Of a stretch of DNA of 12,932 nt, positions 1 to 6,797 are shown in pieces. The translations under genes were made by a program, and so were the position numbers. Location of the stretch: NCBI GenBank assembly GCA_002293375.1, contig DBDA01000040.1, positions 1 to 12,932 on the forward strand, written 5' to 3'. Origin of the DNA: Odoribacter sp. UBA944 (GTDB lineage: Bacteria; Bacteroidota; Bacteroidia; Bacteroidales; Marinifilaceae). Within the stretch, counting starts at the first letter, position 1. Each line of letters starts with the position of its first letter. The notes under the pieces were generated by a model. The model had not been told where the DNA came from, did not search any database, and saw only the letters and a list, made by a program, of their open reading frames with translations.

Positions 1-60
1 GATCCCTGTCCCTGCGGCAGCGGGCTGAAATATAAAAATTGCCACGGAAAAAACGAATAA
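1..60 (+). CDS. secA: SecA preprotein translocase ATPase, C-terminal end only (partial)
   Basis: The first 60 bases read in frame as the end of a protein, beginning DPCPCGSGLKYKNCHGK and closing with Asn-Glu and TAA at 58-60. This is the SEC-C zinc-binding motif (CxC, then eight residues, then CH) found at the extreme C-terminus of SecA, where in characterised bacteria it binds zinc and helps contact SecB or the ribosome. SecA is the cytoplasmic motor that drives unfolded preproteins through SecYEG. Only 19 residues are visible; the rest lies upstream of the window. The motif also occurs in a few other proteins, such as some UPF0149 proteins, so the identification rests on the tail alone. The stop lies 9 bases before the lgt start on the same strand, consistent with co-transcription. 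Confidence 0.78.
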   Translation, partial: DPCPCGSGLKYKNCHGKNE

Positions 61-69
61 CCATACGGT

Positions 70-933
70 ATGCTCTCTTTATTTATTACGTGGGATGTGG
101 ATCCCGAGATCTTCCGGATCGGGGGAGTTACCATCCGCTACTACGGATTGTTGTTTGCCTGTGCTTTTTTCTTCGGTTACAAGATCGAGGAGAAGATGTT
201 CAAATCGGAGGGGATCCGGCCCGAGTGGCTGGATAAGTTGTGGATCTATGTAGCTGTGGCGACGATCATTGGCGCCCGACTGGGGCATTGCTTTTTTTAC
301 GATTGGGATTATTACAGCCAGCATCCGTTAGAAATCATCCTGCCGTTCCGCTGGACTCCCTCGTTTGAATTTACCGGTTTTCAGGGCCTGGCCAGCCACG
401 GCGCAGCTATCGGTATCATTGCAGGGCTTTGGTACTACTCCAGAAAGGTCAGCAAGCGATCAATCCTGTGGGTGCTCGACCGTGCGGTTATTCCAATCGC
501 CCTGGCTGGATTTTTCATCCGTATGGGGAACCTGATGAATTCGGAGATCGTAGGAATGGCCACAGAACTTCCTTGGGGTTTTCGTTTTGTAAATGCCCAT
601 GGGTTGGCGGATCCCTCGACATCCCGCCACCCTGCACAACTGTACGAGGCGCTCTGTTACCTGATCAGTTTCGGAATCCTGATGCACCTCTATTGGCGTA
701 CCCGCGCCAAAGAGAAGAGCGGCTATCTGTTCGGCATGTTCCTGTTATTGATCTTTGCGGCGCGTTTTTGCATTGAGTTTGTCAAAGAGCCGCAAGAGGA
801 GTTTGAGCGTACCATGGCACTGAACATGGGGCAACTTCTGAGTATCCCTTTTGTGTTGCTTGGAGCGTTCATGCTGTGGTATAGTAGTTGCAAACAGGCA
901 CGAACAAAGCTGAAAAGTGGCAAAAAAAGCTGA
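70..933 (+). CDS. lgt: Prolipoprotein diacylglyceryl transferase (Lgt)
   Basis: Lgt transfers diacylglycerol from phosphatidylglycerol to the lipobox cysteine of prolipoproteins, the first step of lipoprotein maturation in the inner membrane. The 287-residue length is normal for the family. Visible family motifs are IRYYGLL (residues 22-28), HGAAIG (110-115, matching the essential His103 region of the E. coli enzyme), RMGNLMNSE (151-159, the Lgt signature R-x-G-N-x-x-N-x-E) and RHPAQLYEA (186-194), plus Arg232 in the last conserved segment. Hydrophobic stretches near 19-38, 57-77, 108-124, 132-150, 191-208, 217-235 and 253-272 fit the known seven-helix fold. The start is the ATG at 70, 9 bases after secA, with no clear Shine-Dalgarno. 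The gene ends tail to tail with the pseudouridine synthase gene, 3 bases away. Confidence 0.96.
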   Translation: MLSLFITWDVDPEIFRIGGVTIRYYGLLFACAFFFGYKIEEKMFKSEGIRPEWLDKLWIYVAVATIIGARLGHCFFYDWDYYSQHPLEIILPFRWTPSFEFTGFQGLASHGAAIGIIAGLWYYSRKVSKRSILWVLDRAVIPIALAGFFIRMGNLMNSEIVGMATELPWGFRFVNAHGLADPSTSRHPAQLYEALCYLISFGILMHLYWRTRAKEKSGYLFGMFLLLIFAARFCIEFVKEPQEEFERTMALNMGQLLSIPFVLLGAFMLWYSSCKQARTKLKSGKKS

Positions 934-936
934 AGC

Positions 937-1629
937 CTACAGTTTCAAGTTTTGGTAGAACTCTTTCCACAACGTGTCGTCCTGGGGCGGAACGGCGGAA
1001 ATTGTCAGCGGTTCTTTGGTGACTGGATGTGCAAAGCTGACGGAACAGGCGTGTAAACTGATGCCGCCATTGGGGTTGGAGCGGGGAGAGCCGTACTTCA
1101 GGTCGCCTTTGATAGGGCAGCCGAATTTGGCTAACTGGCAGCGGATTTGGTGATGCCGACCGGTGCGCAGCTTGATCTCCAACAGGTAATATTTTTGCGA
1201 GCGACCGAGTAGGCGGTAATCCAGCACGGCCAGTTTGCTGCCTTTTTTCTCCCGGTCGTATGCATAGGATTTGTTTTTGTTGCTGTCCCGAAGCAGATAA
1301 TGCGTCAATGTTCCACCGTCCGACTCCGGTAAATTGCCAACAATGGCCCAGTAAATTTTGGTCATCTCCTTATCGTGTTCCTGAAACATGGCGTTCAGTC
1401 GCATCAGCGCTTTGCTGGTACGGGCAAAAAGCACCACGCCGCTGACCGGCCTGTCCAACCGGTGGGGAACCCCCAGAAAAACATCTCCCGGTTTGTTGTA
1501 CTTTTTCTTGATATACGCCTTCACCTCCTCCGTCAGCGGTTCGTCTCCCGTCTTGTCGCTTTGTACAATGTCGGCGATATGCTTGTTGACGGCGATGATG
1601 TGATTGTCTTCGTACAGAATCTCCAGCAT
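937..1629 (-). CDS. RluA-family RNA pseudouridine synthase
   Basis: This 230-residue protein isomerises uridine to pseudouridine in rRNA or tRNA. The catalytic motif PHRLDRPVSG (residues 55-64) contains the invariant Asp59 nucleophile within HRLD. Further family blocks are the KIYWAIV strand (91-97), RTGRHHQIRCQLA (155-167) and the PIKGDLKYG stretch (172-180). There is no N-terminal S4 RNA-binding domain, so it belongs with the short single-domain RluA-like enzymes. Sequence alone does not give the target uridine, so no rlu or tru symbol is assigned. The start is the ATG at 1629-1627, only 2 bases after the panB stop, so it is almost certainly translated from the same mRNA as panB. Its stop faces the lgt stop across 3 bases. 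Confidence 0.93.
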   Translation of the reverse strand: MLEILYEDNHIIAVNKHIADIVQSDKTGDEPLTEEVKAYIKKKYNKPGDVFLGVPHRLDRPVSGVVLFARTSKALMRLNAMFQEHDKEMTKIYWAIVGNLPESDGGTLTHYLLRDSNKNKSYAYDREKKGSKLAVLDYRLLGRSQKYYLLEIKLRTGRHHQIRCQLAKFGCPIKGDLKYGSPRSNPNGGISLHACSVSFAHPVTKEPLTISAVPPQDDTLWKEFYQNLKL

Positions 1630-1631
1630 GG

Positions 1632-2447
1632 TCAGTATTGCTCTTTTTCGTTCGGGAACTCCCGGTTTTTAACGTCTTCGATATATTGTTTCACCGCTCC
1701 GTTTATTGCGCCGTACAGGTCCGCATAACGCCGAAGAAAACGAGGGGAAAATTCGTTGTTGATGCCCAGCATGTCGTGCAGGACAAGTACCTGTCCGTCC
1801 ACGCCGCTGCCCGCTCCGATGCCGATGACGGGAATCGCCACCTCTCTGGCTACTTGCGTTGCCAAAGTAGCCGGTATCTTCTCCAACGTGACAGCGAAAC
1901 AGCCAGCCTCTTCCAGCAGGTGTGCGTCTTCCAGCAATTTCCGGGCTTCGGCCTCTTCCCGGGCACGGACGGTGTAGGATCCGAATTTATTGATACTCTG
2001 AGGGGTCAGTCCCAAATGCCCCATGATCGGGATACCGGCAGACAGAATCCTTTTGACGGAGTCCAAGATTTCCGCGCCTCCCTCCAATTTGATTGCATCT
2101 GCTGCGGTCTCTTTCATGATCCGTATGGCTGAACAGAGCGCTTCCTTGCTGTTTCCCTGGTACGTGCCGAACGGAAGATCTACGATCACCAACGCCCGTT
2201 TGACCCCTCTCACCACGGAAGCGCCGTGGTAGATCATCTGGTCCAGCGTGATGGGCAGGGTGGTCTGGAAACCGGCCATTACATTTGCCGCTGAGTCGCC
2301 GACCAGGATCACATCGATGCCAGCGGCGTCTACGATCTGGGCTGTGGAGTAGTCGTAAGCGGTCAGCATACTGATCTTTTCGCCCCGGCGTTTCATCTCC
2401 TGCAAAACACGGGTAGTTACAACTTTTTCGGAAGATTGAACAGACAT
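1632..2447 (-). CDS. panB: 3-methyl-2-oxobutanoate hydroxymethyltransferase (PanB)
   Basis: PanB adds a hydroxymethyl group from 5,10-methylenetetrahydrofolate to 2-oxoisovalerate to give ketopantoate, the first committed step to pantothenate and coenzyme A. Family blocks are TAYDYSTAQ (residues 29-37), VGDSAANV (49-56, metal ligand Asp51), IVDLPFGTY (88-96, metal ligand Asp90), AIKLEGG (118-124, Lys120 and Glu122), GHLGLTPQ (143-150), TLEKIP (187-192, with the catalytic Glu189) and GIGAG (209-213). Residues are numbered from the ATG at 2447, which gives 271 residues, a usual length; a TTG three codons upstream (2456) is open but less likely. The start lies 27 bases after the psd stop. No panC is visible nearby, so the pathway is split in the genome or completed elsewhere. 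Confidence 0.96.
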   Translation of the reverse strand: MSVQSSEKVVTTRVLQEMKRRGEKISMLTAYDYSTAQIVDAAGIDVILVGDSAANVMAGFQTTLPITLDQMIYHGASVVRGVKRALVIVDLPFGTYQGNSKEALCSAIRIMKETAADAIKLEGGAEILDSVKRILSAGIPIMGHLGLTPQSINKFGSYTVRAREEAEARKLLEDAHLLEEAGCFAVTLEKIPATLATQVAREVAIPVIGIGAGSGVDGQVLVLHDMLGINNEFSPRFLRRYADLYGAINGAVKQYIEDVKNREFPNEKEQY

Positions 2448-2474
2448 AGAACTCAAATTTAGTGAATGATCAAA

Positions 2475-3146
2475 TCAACGGTTGGAGATCGGTTTCAGGT
2501 AGCCGATAACCGTTTGGGAACCGGTGGTTTTTTCTCCCAATGCTATTTTTATATCTGTGTCCAACGGCAGGAACAGGTCTACCCGGGACCCGAATTTTAT
2601 AAATCCGGCGTGGCGGTACTGGCGGGCTTCTCCTCCGACAGGGGCGTAAGATACGATCCGCTTTGCCACGGCGCCGGCAATCTGGCGCATCAAGACGCTC
2701 TGCCCGTTCGGGCATTCGATAACGATTGTGGTACGTTCGTTGTCGGTGGAGGATTTCGGCAGGTAGGCTTTCAGGAATTTTCCTTTGTGGTACCGGAAGC
2801 AGCGGATCACGCCGTTGACTGGAAACCAGTTGATGTGCACATTTAGGATATTCATAAAGATCGACACCTGCATCCGGCGGTCGTGAAAATATTCGTTCTC
2901 TTCAGTCTCCTCAATCACAACGATCTTGCCGTCGGCAGGGGCCAGAATGGTATCGTTATCCAATGTGATCCGGCGCTTCGGAAAGCGGAAAAAGTTGACA
3001 GCGCCCAGATACAGCACCGCGCTAACAGCTATTGCGGCATAGCGCACAATCAGTGAACCCACGGCAAAAAACAGGACGATATTTACGACAATAAAGAACA
3101 GCAAAAGCTTGATCAATAGACTATAACCGGCTTTATGTAGTGTCAT
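2475..3146 (-). CDS. psd: Phosphatidylserine decarboxylase proenzyme (short, PSD-A type)
   Basis: Psd decarboxylates phosphatidylserine to phosphatidylethanolamine at the inner membrane. It is made as a proenzyme that cleaves itself to form a pyruvoyl group. The self-cleavage site is FGSR (residues 185-188), with Ser187 becoming the pyruvoyl of the small alpha chain. APADGK (69-74, Asp72) and NVHINWFPVNG (102-112, His104) supply the expected Asp and His partners. Two hydrophobic segments near residues 10-28 and 33-52 should anchor the protein. At 223 residues it matches the short family common in Bacteroidetes, not the longer E. coli form. I chose the ATG at 3146; an open frame continues 8 codons upstream to a TTG at 3170, inside an AT-rich leader. 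No pssA is visible in the window. Confidence 0.94.
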   Translation of the reverse strand: MTLHKAGYSLLIKLLLFFIVVNIVLFFAVGSLIVRYAAIAVSAVLYLGAVNFFRFPKRRITLDNDTILAPADGKIVVIEETEENEYFHDRRMQVSIFMNILNVHINWFPVNGVIRCFRYHKGKFLKAYLPKSSTDNERTTIVIECPNGQSVLMRQIAGAVAKRIVSYAPVGGEARQYRHAGFIKFGSRVDLFLPLDTDIKIALGEKTTGSQTVIGYLKPISNR

Positions 3147-3187
3147 TTCTACTCGTTTAAGTTTTCGCAAACAGCGTAAAAATTATG

Positions 3188-3218
3188 CAAAGGTAATGGA
3201 TTTCATGGAAAATGAAAC
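3188..3218 (-). promoter_or_regulatory. Candidate Bacteroidetes-type promoter for psd-panB-pseudouridine synthase
   Basis: On the minus strand the 77-base gap between cdsA and psd contains TACCTTTG (3195-3188), an exact match to the Bacteroidetes -7 consensus TAnnTTTG. The -33 region is weak: only approximations to TTTG, such as TTTC and GTTG, lie 18-22 bases upstream. A transcript would begin near 3180 and have a leader of about 35 bases before the psd ATG. This suggests psd, panB and the pseudouridine synthase gene can be transcribed independently of the ftsH-cdsA group, though read-through is also possible. Confidence 0.42.
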
Positions 3219-3223
3219 AACTT

Positions 3224-4045
3224 TTAAAAAACAAACTTCAGGTAGAGAAACAGTGCCGGAATGGCAAGCAGTGCGGCGTCGAACCGGTCCAATATCCCTC
3301 CGTGTCCTGGCATAAGCGTGCCGGAATCTTTGATCTCGATGCTTCGTTTAAATATTGATTCCGTCAAGTCTCCGAAAATGCCGAACAGAGATACGATCCC
3401 GGCCGCTACAACCGAGTGTTCCCAAGAAAAACCGGCCAGCCACGGGCCGAGAAAGAGAGCGGCAGCGATCGAGCAAACCGTTCCTCCGATCGCTCCTTCC
3501 CAGGATTTTTGGGGAGAGATGCGTGGAAATAGTTTGTGTTTTCCGAAACGGCTACCGATCAGGTAGGCGAACGTATCATTAATCCATACCAGCACGAATG
3601 GAAAGTACACAATACCCGGTTTCCATGTTCCGGAAACAAGGAACGGAAAGTAGGAAAGCAGACAGAACGGCAGGCAGATGTAGGCGATGCCGAAACAGGA
3701 AAACGCCATATTTTGGAACGCATTGCCTTTTTTCCGGAAGAGTTCAAATATACAAGTTGCCAGCCATACGATGCCAAAAAGGAGATATCCGGAGTTGTTG
3801 TGTCGGTAAGCGTCTGTGAAACCGGCAGCGATCAACAAAGCGCCAGCTGGGAGGAACCATCCTTTGCGGATGTGAATGTCCAAGTGTAACGCCATCTTGG
3901 AAAACTCCGCCAATCCTATCACGCCGATCCCGCAACACAAGATCAGAAAAGCGATCGGATGCAGAAAAATACATCCGGTCAGCAGTAGTACGAAAAGCGC
4001 TCCGCTGACAGTTCGTTTCAGTAAATTATTCAAACTCGACAGCAT
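3224..4045 (-). CDS. cdsA: Phosphatidate cytidylyltransferase (CDP-diacylglycerol synthase)
   Basis: CdsA condenses phosphatidic acid and CTP into CDP-diacylglycerol, the branch-point precursor of phosphatidylserine, phosphatidylethanolamine and phosphatidylglycerol. The C-terminal signature is complete: S-I-F-K-R (residues 230-234), KDSGTLMPGHGGILDRFDA (239-257), including the metal-binding aspartates. The upstream block NDTFAYLIGSRFGKHKL (156-172) and ISPQKSWEG (176-184) is also typical. Several hydrophobic helices fill residues 12-225. I chose the ATG at 4045, giving 273 residues. An open frame extends to 4093, but that extension is hydrophilic and lies inside the preceding gene. The start overlaps the 3' end of the DUF2007-type gene by 20 bases, suggesting translational coupling. 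The product feeds the psd pathway encoded next downstream. Confidence 0.95.
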   Translation of the reverse strand: MLSSLNNLLKRTVSGALFVLLLTGCIFLHPIAFLILCCGIGVIGLAEFSKMALHLDIHIRKGWFLPAGALLIAAGFTDAYRHNNSGYLLFGIVWLATCIFELFRKKGNAFQNMAFSCFGIAYICLPFCLLSYFPFLVSGTWKPGIVYFPFVLVWINDTFAYLIGSRFGKHKLFPRISPQKSWEGAIGGTVCSIAAALFLGPWLAGFSWEHSVVAAGIVSLFGIFGDLTESIFKRSIEIKDSGTLMPGHGGILDRFDAALLAIPALFLYLKFVF

Positions 4046-4232
4046 TAACGATTTCTTGTGCTTTCGACAGGTCCGTTTGATTGACCATGACATGGATCTC
4101 TCCGAATGTGGTATAGGAGGAATCCCGTTGATTCAGAACGACGGCGTGTATCCCGTGATCTTCCAGGACAGAACTTATCCATTCGGCCTGGTAAAGTGTT
4201 TCCGTGTTGAAAACAGACGTCCAGTTCTCCAT
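4026..4232 (-). CDS. Small DUF2007-type protein of unknown function
   Basis: This 68-residue protein begins at the ATG at 4232. It resembles the DUF2007 family (putative prokaryotic signal transducing protein), recognised from the opening WTSVFNTETLYQAEWISSVL (residues 4-23), a helix, a central strand pair HAVVLNQRDSS (29-39) and a closing segment GEIHVMVNQTDLSKAQEIV (44-62). The fold suggests a small ferredoxin-like, PII-resembling domain; its ligand and role are not known. An open frame extends upstream to 4352, but that part overlaps the end of ftsH and is rich in Lys and Arg, so I exclude it. It lies 10 bases after ftsH and overlaps cdsA by 20 bases, placing it firmly in that operon. The location between a membrane protease and a lipid enzyme invites a role at the membrane, but that is inference. 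Confidence 0.85.
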   Translation of the reverse strand: MENWTSVFNTETLYQAEWISSVLEDHGIHAVVLNQRDSSYTTFGEIHVMVNQTDLSKAQEIVNAVEFE

Positions 4233-4242
4233 AGCGTTCGTT

Positions 4243-6258
4243 TTATTTCTCCGGAGAGAGCGGGTCCCCTTCCCGGGTTTCGTCCGGTTCTTTGTTGAAC
4301 TCTTCTTCCTCCTCTTTCCAGGGACGTTTTCCCAAAATACGCTCCAGATCATCGCTGAAGATCACCTCTCTTTCGATCAACAGTTCGGCCACGGCTTTGT
4401 GTTGTTCCAAATGCTCTGAAAGCAACCCTTTGGCGCGTTGGTAAGCTGCTTCGACCATCGTTTTTACTTCGGAGTCAATCAATTCTGCCGTTTTTTCGGA
4501 GTAGGGTTTGGTGAAACTGTAGTCACTTTGCCCTGACGAGTCGTAATAGCTGAGATTACCGATTTTTTCACTCATGCCGAATATGGAAACCATGGCATAC
4601 GCCTGTTTGGTAGCCCGTTCCAGGTCGTTCTGTGCTCCGGTGGAGATCTGGCCGAACACCAACTCCTCCGCCGCCCGTCCGCCTAATATGGAACACATCT
4701 GATCCAACAGTTGTTCCCGTGTGGTGATCTGCCGCTCCTGCGGCAGGTACCAGGCGGCTCCGAGTGCTTTCCCTCTGGGCACGATAGTGACTTTGAGCAG
4801 GGGATGGGCGTGTTGCAATAGCCAAGAGACAGTGGCATGGCCTGCTTCATGGAAAGCGATGGCTTTTCTTTCGCCGGCCTTGATCACTTTGCTCCGGTTC
4901 TCCAATCCTCCGACAATCCGGTCGATAGCATCTAAGAAATCTTGTTTCCCTACGGCATTTTTGTTTTTCCGGGCGGCAATCAACGCTGCTTCGTTGGCCA
5001 CGTTGGCAATATCGGCCCCCGAAAATCCGGGGGTCTGTTTGGCTAGAAAGGCGATGTCCGCATCTTCTGCCAGTTTCAGCGGTTTCAGATGCACCTTGAA
5101 AATAGCTTCCCGGTCTTTCAGTTCCGGAAGGTCTACCGTGATCTGTCGGTCGAACCGGCCAGCCCGGAGTAGTGCGCTGTCTAGGATGTCGGCCCGGTTG
5201 GTCGCTGCGATAATGATCACGCCGGAGTTGGTTTCAAATCCGTCCATTTCCGTCAGCAACTGGTTCAGGGTATTTTCGCGTTCGTCATTGGAACCGAAAT
5301 TCGGATTGCGTCCCCGCGCTCGTCCGATGGCGTCGATCTCATCGATAAAGATGATGCAGGGCGCTTTCTCTTTGGCTTGCTTGAAGAGGTCGCGTACCCG
5401 CGAAGCCCCGACCCCTACGAACATTTCAACAAAGTCGGACCCTGACATGGAGAAGAACGGAACGTTGGCCTCTCCCGCCATCGCTTTGGCCATGAGCGTT
5501 TTTCCGGTTCCCGGAGGGCCGACCAACAGCGCACCCTTGGGGATCTTTCCTCCCAATTTGGTGTATTTGTCCGGATTTTTCAGGAAAGAGACAATCTCCT
5601 CCACCTCTTGTTTGGCTTCGGCTAAACCAGCCACATCCTTAAAGGTGATCTTGATATTGGACTCCTTGTCGAACAGTTTGGCCTGGGATTTGCCCACGCT
5701 GAAGATGCCGCCTCCGCCACCCCCTCCGCCTCTGCTCATCCGCCTGAAGAAAAAGATCCAGATGCCTACTATCAGCAACAACGGGAACAGAAACGAGAAA
5801 ATATCCCCCCAGGCATCGTACTCCTTGGCAAACTCCAGAGTTACGTTTTGCGCTCCGGGGATCTCCTGCCTGGCCTCTTCCACGTTTTTTTCAAAACCTT
5901 CCAGTGAACCGATGGAGAAACTGAAATGCGGGCCCGATGAAGTGTTCTTAAATCCTTTGGATTTCAGTTTGGAATACTCCTCTATTTTGTCTGGTTTCAG
6001 GTAGATGTAGGCTATTCCTTTGTTGGTGATAACGATAATTTTGTCAACATCTCCCTTTTCTAGCATCTTGGTTTTGACCTCTTGCCAGGAGGTTTTTTCC
6101 GCATCCGGTTGCAAATTGTACAGATTGAACCCGATAAAAAGCGCAATCACCACAAGGTATATCCAGTAACTGTTGATCTTCGGCGCCTTGTTGTTTTTAT
6201 TTTTTCCTACCGGAGGGAAGTTGAACGGCTCTTTTTGGGGTTTGTTATTCTCTGTCAT
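4243..6258 (-). CDS. ftsH: ATP-dependent zinc metalloprotease FtsH
   Basis: FtsH is a hexameric inner-membrane AAA+ protease that degrades misfolded membrane proteins and selected regulatory proteins. The order in 671 residues is: cytoplasmic tail, transmembrane helix 1 (about 31-49), periplasmic domain, transmembrane helix 2 (about 153-171), AAA+ module and protease domain. Key motifs are Walker A GPPGTGKT (247-254), pore FVG (280-282), Walker B IIFIDEID (302-309), the second region of homology around ATNRADILDSALLRAGRFDR (352-371), zinc site HEAGH (470-474) and third ligand Asp545 in GAQNDLERAT. All are intact. A run of eight glycines (177-184) follows helix 2, and the tail after 648 is highly acidic. 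The ATG at 6258 lies 29 bases after rsfS; AAGGAG occurs 12 bases upstream, an unusual SD-like element for this group. Confidence 0.98.
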   Translation of the reverse strand: MTENNKPQKEPFNFPPVGKNKNNKAPKINSYWIYLVVIALFIGFNLYNLQPDAEKTSWQEVKTKMLEKGDVDKIIVITNKGIAYIYLKPDKIEEYSKLKSKGFKNTSSGPHFSFSIGSLEGFEKNVEEARQEIPGAQNVTLEFAKEYDAWGDIFSFLFPLLLIVGIWIFFFRRMSRGGGGGGGGIFSVGKSQAKLFDKESNIKITFKDVAGLAEAKQEVEEIVSFLKNPDKYTKLGGKIPKGALLVGPPGTGKTLMAKAMAGEANVPFFSMSGSDFVEMFVGVGASRVRDLFKQAKEKAPCIIFIDEIDAIGRARGRNPNFGSNDERENTLNQLLTEMDGFETNSGVIIIAATNRADILDSALLRAGRFDRQITVDLPELKDREAIFKVHLKPLKLAEDADIAFLAKQTPGFSGADIANVANEAALIAARKNKNAVGKQDFLDAIDRIVGGLENRSKVIKAGERKAIAFHEAGHATVSWLLQHAHPLLKVTIVPRGKALGAAWYLPQERQITTREQLLDQMCSILGGRAAEELVFGQISTGAQNDLERATKQAYAMVSIFGMSEKIGNLSYYDSSGQSDYSFTKPYSEKTAELIDSEVKTMVEAAYQRAKGLLSEHLEQHKAVAELLIEREVIFSDDLERILGKRPWKEEEEEFNKEPDETREGDPLSPEK

Positions 6259-6287
6259 ATCTCGTAGTGTCTCCTTCGGTTATAGAT

Positions 6288-6638
6288 TCAATAGAAGTTT
6301 TTCCGGATCCCGTCTCCCCAGAACTCCTCCAACTGATAGTAATTTCGTTGCTCTTCCTGAAAAATATGGACGATCACATCCCCGTAATCCACCACGATCC
6401 ATTGGGCCTGATCCAACCCTTCGATGTGGTAGGGTTTCTCTCCCGTCTGTTCCAGAACATCTTCCCGAACACCGCCGGCAAGTGTCGCTACATGTATGTT
6501 GGAATTGCCGTGACATATTACGAAGAAACGGCAGAAACAGTTTTCTATTCTTCTCAAGTCGATGGTGACGATCTGTTCGCCTTTGTTCTGATCTAAACTT
6601 TCTACTATTTTTTCCGTCAGTTTTTCGGGGCGCTGCAT
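6288..6638 (-). CDS. rsfS: Ribosomal silencing factor RsfS
   Basis: RsfS (formerly DUF143, YbeB/Iojap) binds ribosomal protein uL14 and blocks joining of the 30S and 50S subunits, reducing translation when nutrients are scarce. The 116-residue protein has the usual length. Recognisable blocks are the strand IVTIDLRRIENCFCRFFVIC (residues 23-42), a loop with the serine SNIHV (46-50), the GEKPYHIEGLDQAQWIVVDYG stretch (66-86, with the conserved W-x-x-x-D-Y-G) and IVHIFQEEQRNYYQLEEFW (89-107). These match the family, including the characteristic V-H-x-F and Y-x-L-E-x-x-W ends. The start is the ATG at 6638, the first gene of the minus-strand block. It stands 29 bases ahead of ftsH, a neighbour pairing common in Bacteroidetes. 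Confidence 0.95.
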   Translation of the reverse strand: MQRPEKLTEKIVESLDQNKGEQIVTIDLRRIENCFCRFFVICHGNSNIHVATLAGGVREDVLEQTGEKPYHIEGLDQAQWIVVDYGDVIVHIFQEEQRNYYQLEEFWGDGIRKNFY

Positions 6639-6661
6639 ACAGGATTTTGAATTTAAGAGGA

Positions 6662-6692
6662 CAAATATACATTTAAAAATTAAGATGTGAAA
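6662..6692 (-). promoter_or_regulatory. Promoter candidate for rsfS-ftsH operon
   Basis: On the minus strand TATATTTG (6669-6662) matches the Bacteroidetes -7 consensus TAnnTTTG exactly. A one-mismatch -33 element, TTTC (6692-6689), lies 19 bases upstream, the usual spacing. Transcription would begin a few bases downstream, leaving a leader of roughly 15-20 bases before the rsfS ATG at 6638. This is the only convincing promoter upstream of the rsfS-ftsH-DUF2007-cdsA group. Confidence 0.55.
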
Positions 6693-6755
6693 CCTGCATG
6701 CCGGTAAGTACTGAAGAAAATAACAAGCGAGAAGCGTGATTTCTGTGATTTTTTA

Positions 6756-6763
6756 TAGTTTTG
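6756..6763 (+). promoter_or_regulatory. Candidate -7 promoter element for the class V aminotransferase
   Basis: TAGTTTTG matches the Bacteroidetes -7 consensus TAnnTTTG exactly and lies 34 bases before the ATG at 6798. No TTTG-like -33 element occurs at the expected 19-21 base spacing, so the promoter is either weak or activator-dependent, or this match is due to chance in an AT-rich gap. It would fire divergently from the rsfS promoter in the same 159-base gap. Confidence 0.4.
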
Positions 6764-6797
6764 TATATTCAAACAGATATCGATTAGTTGTAAAAAC

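Noticed and set aside
39..236. 65-codon plus-strand open frame overlapping the secA tail and lgt
   Set aside because: It is out of frame with both recognised genes and has no family resemblance.
915..960. Intrinsic terminator between lgt and the pseudouridine synthase gene
   Set aside because: Only a 4-base stem (TGAA/TTCA) can be drawn, without a GC-rich arm or a proper T-run.
4046..4093. 16-codon N-terminal extension of CdsA
   Set aside because: The extension is hydrophilic and lies inside the preceding gene; the ATG at 4045 precedes the first membrane helix at a normal distance.
4233..4352. N-terminal extension of the small DUF2007-type protein by 40 codons
   Set aside because: The extension overlaps the ftsH 3' end, is Lys/Arg-rich, and is not part of the family; the ATG at 4232 gives the usual compact protein.
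4721..6004. 427-codon plus-strand open frame opposite ftsH
   Set aside because: It is the antisense shadow of ftsH. It has no recognisable family, is rich in Ser, Pro and Arg as expected from reading ftsH codons backward, and ftsH has every catalytic motif intact.
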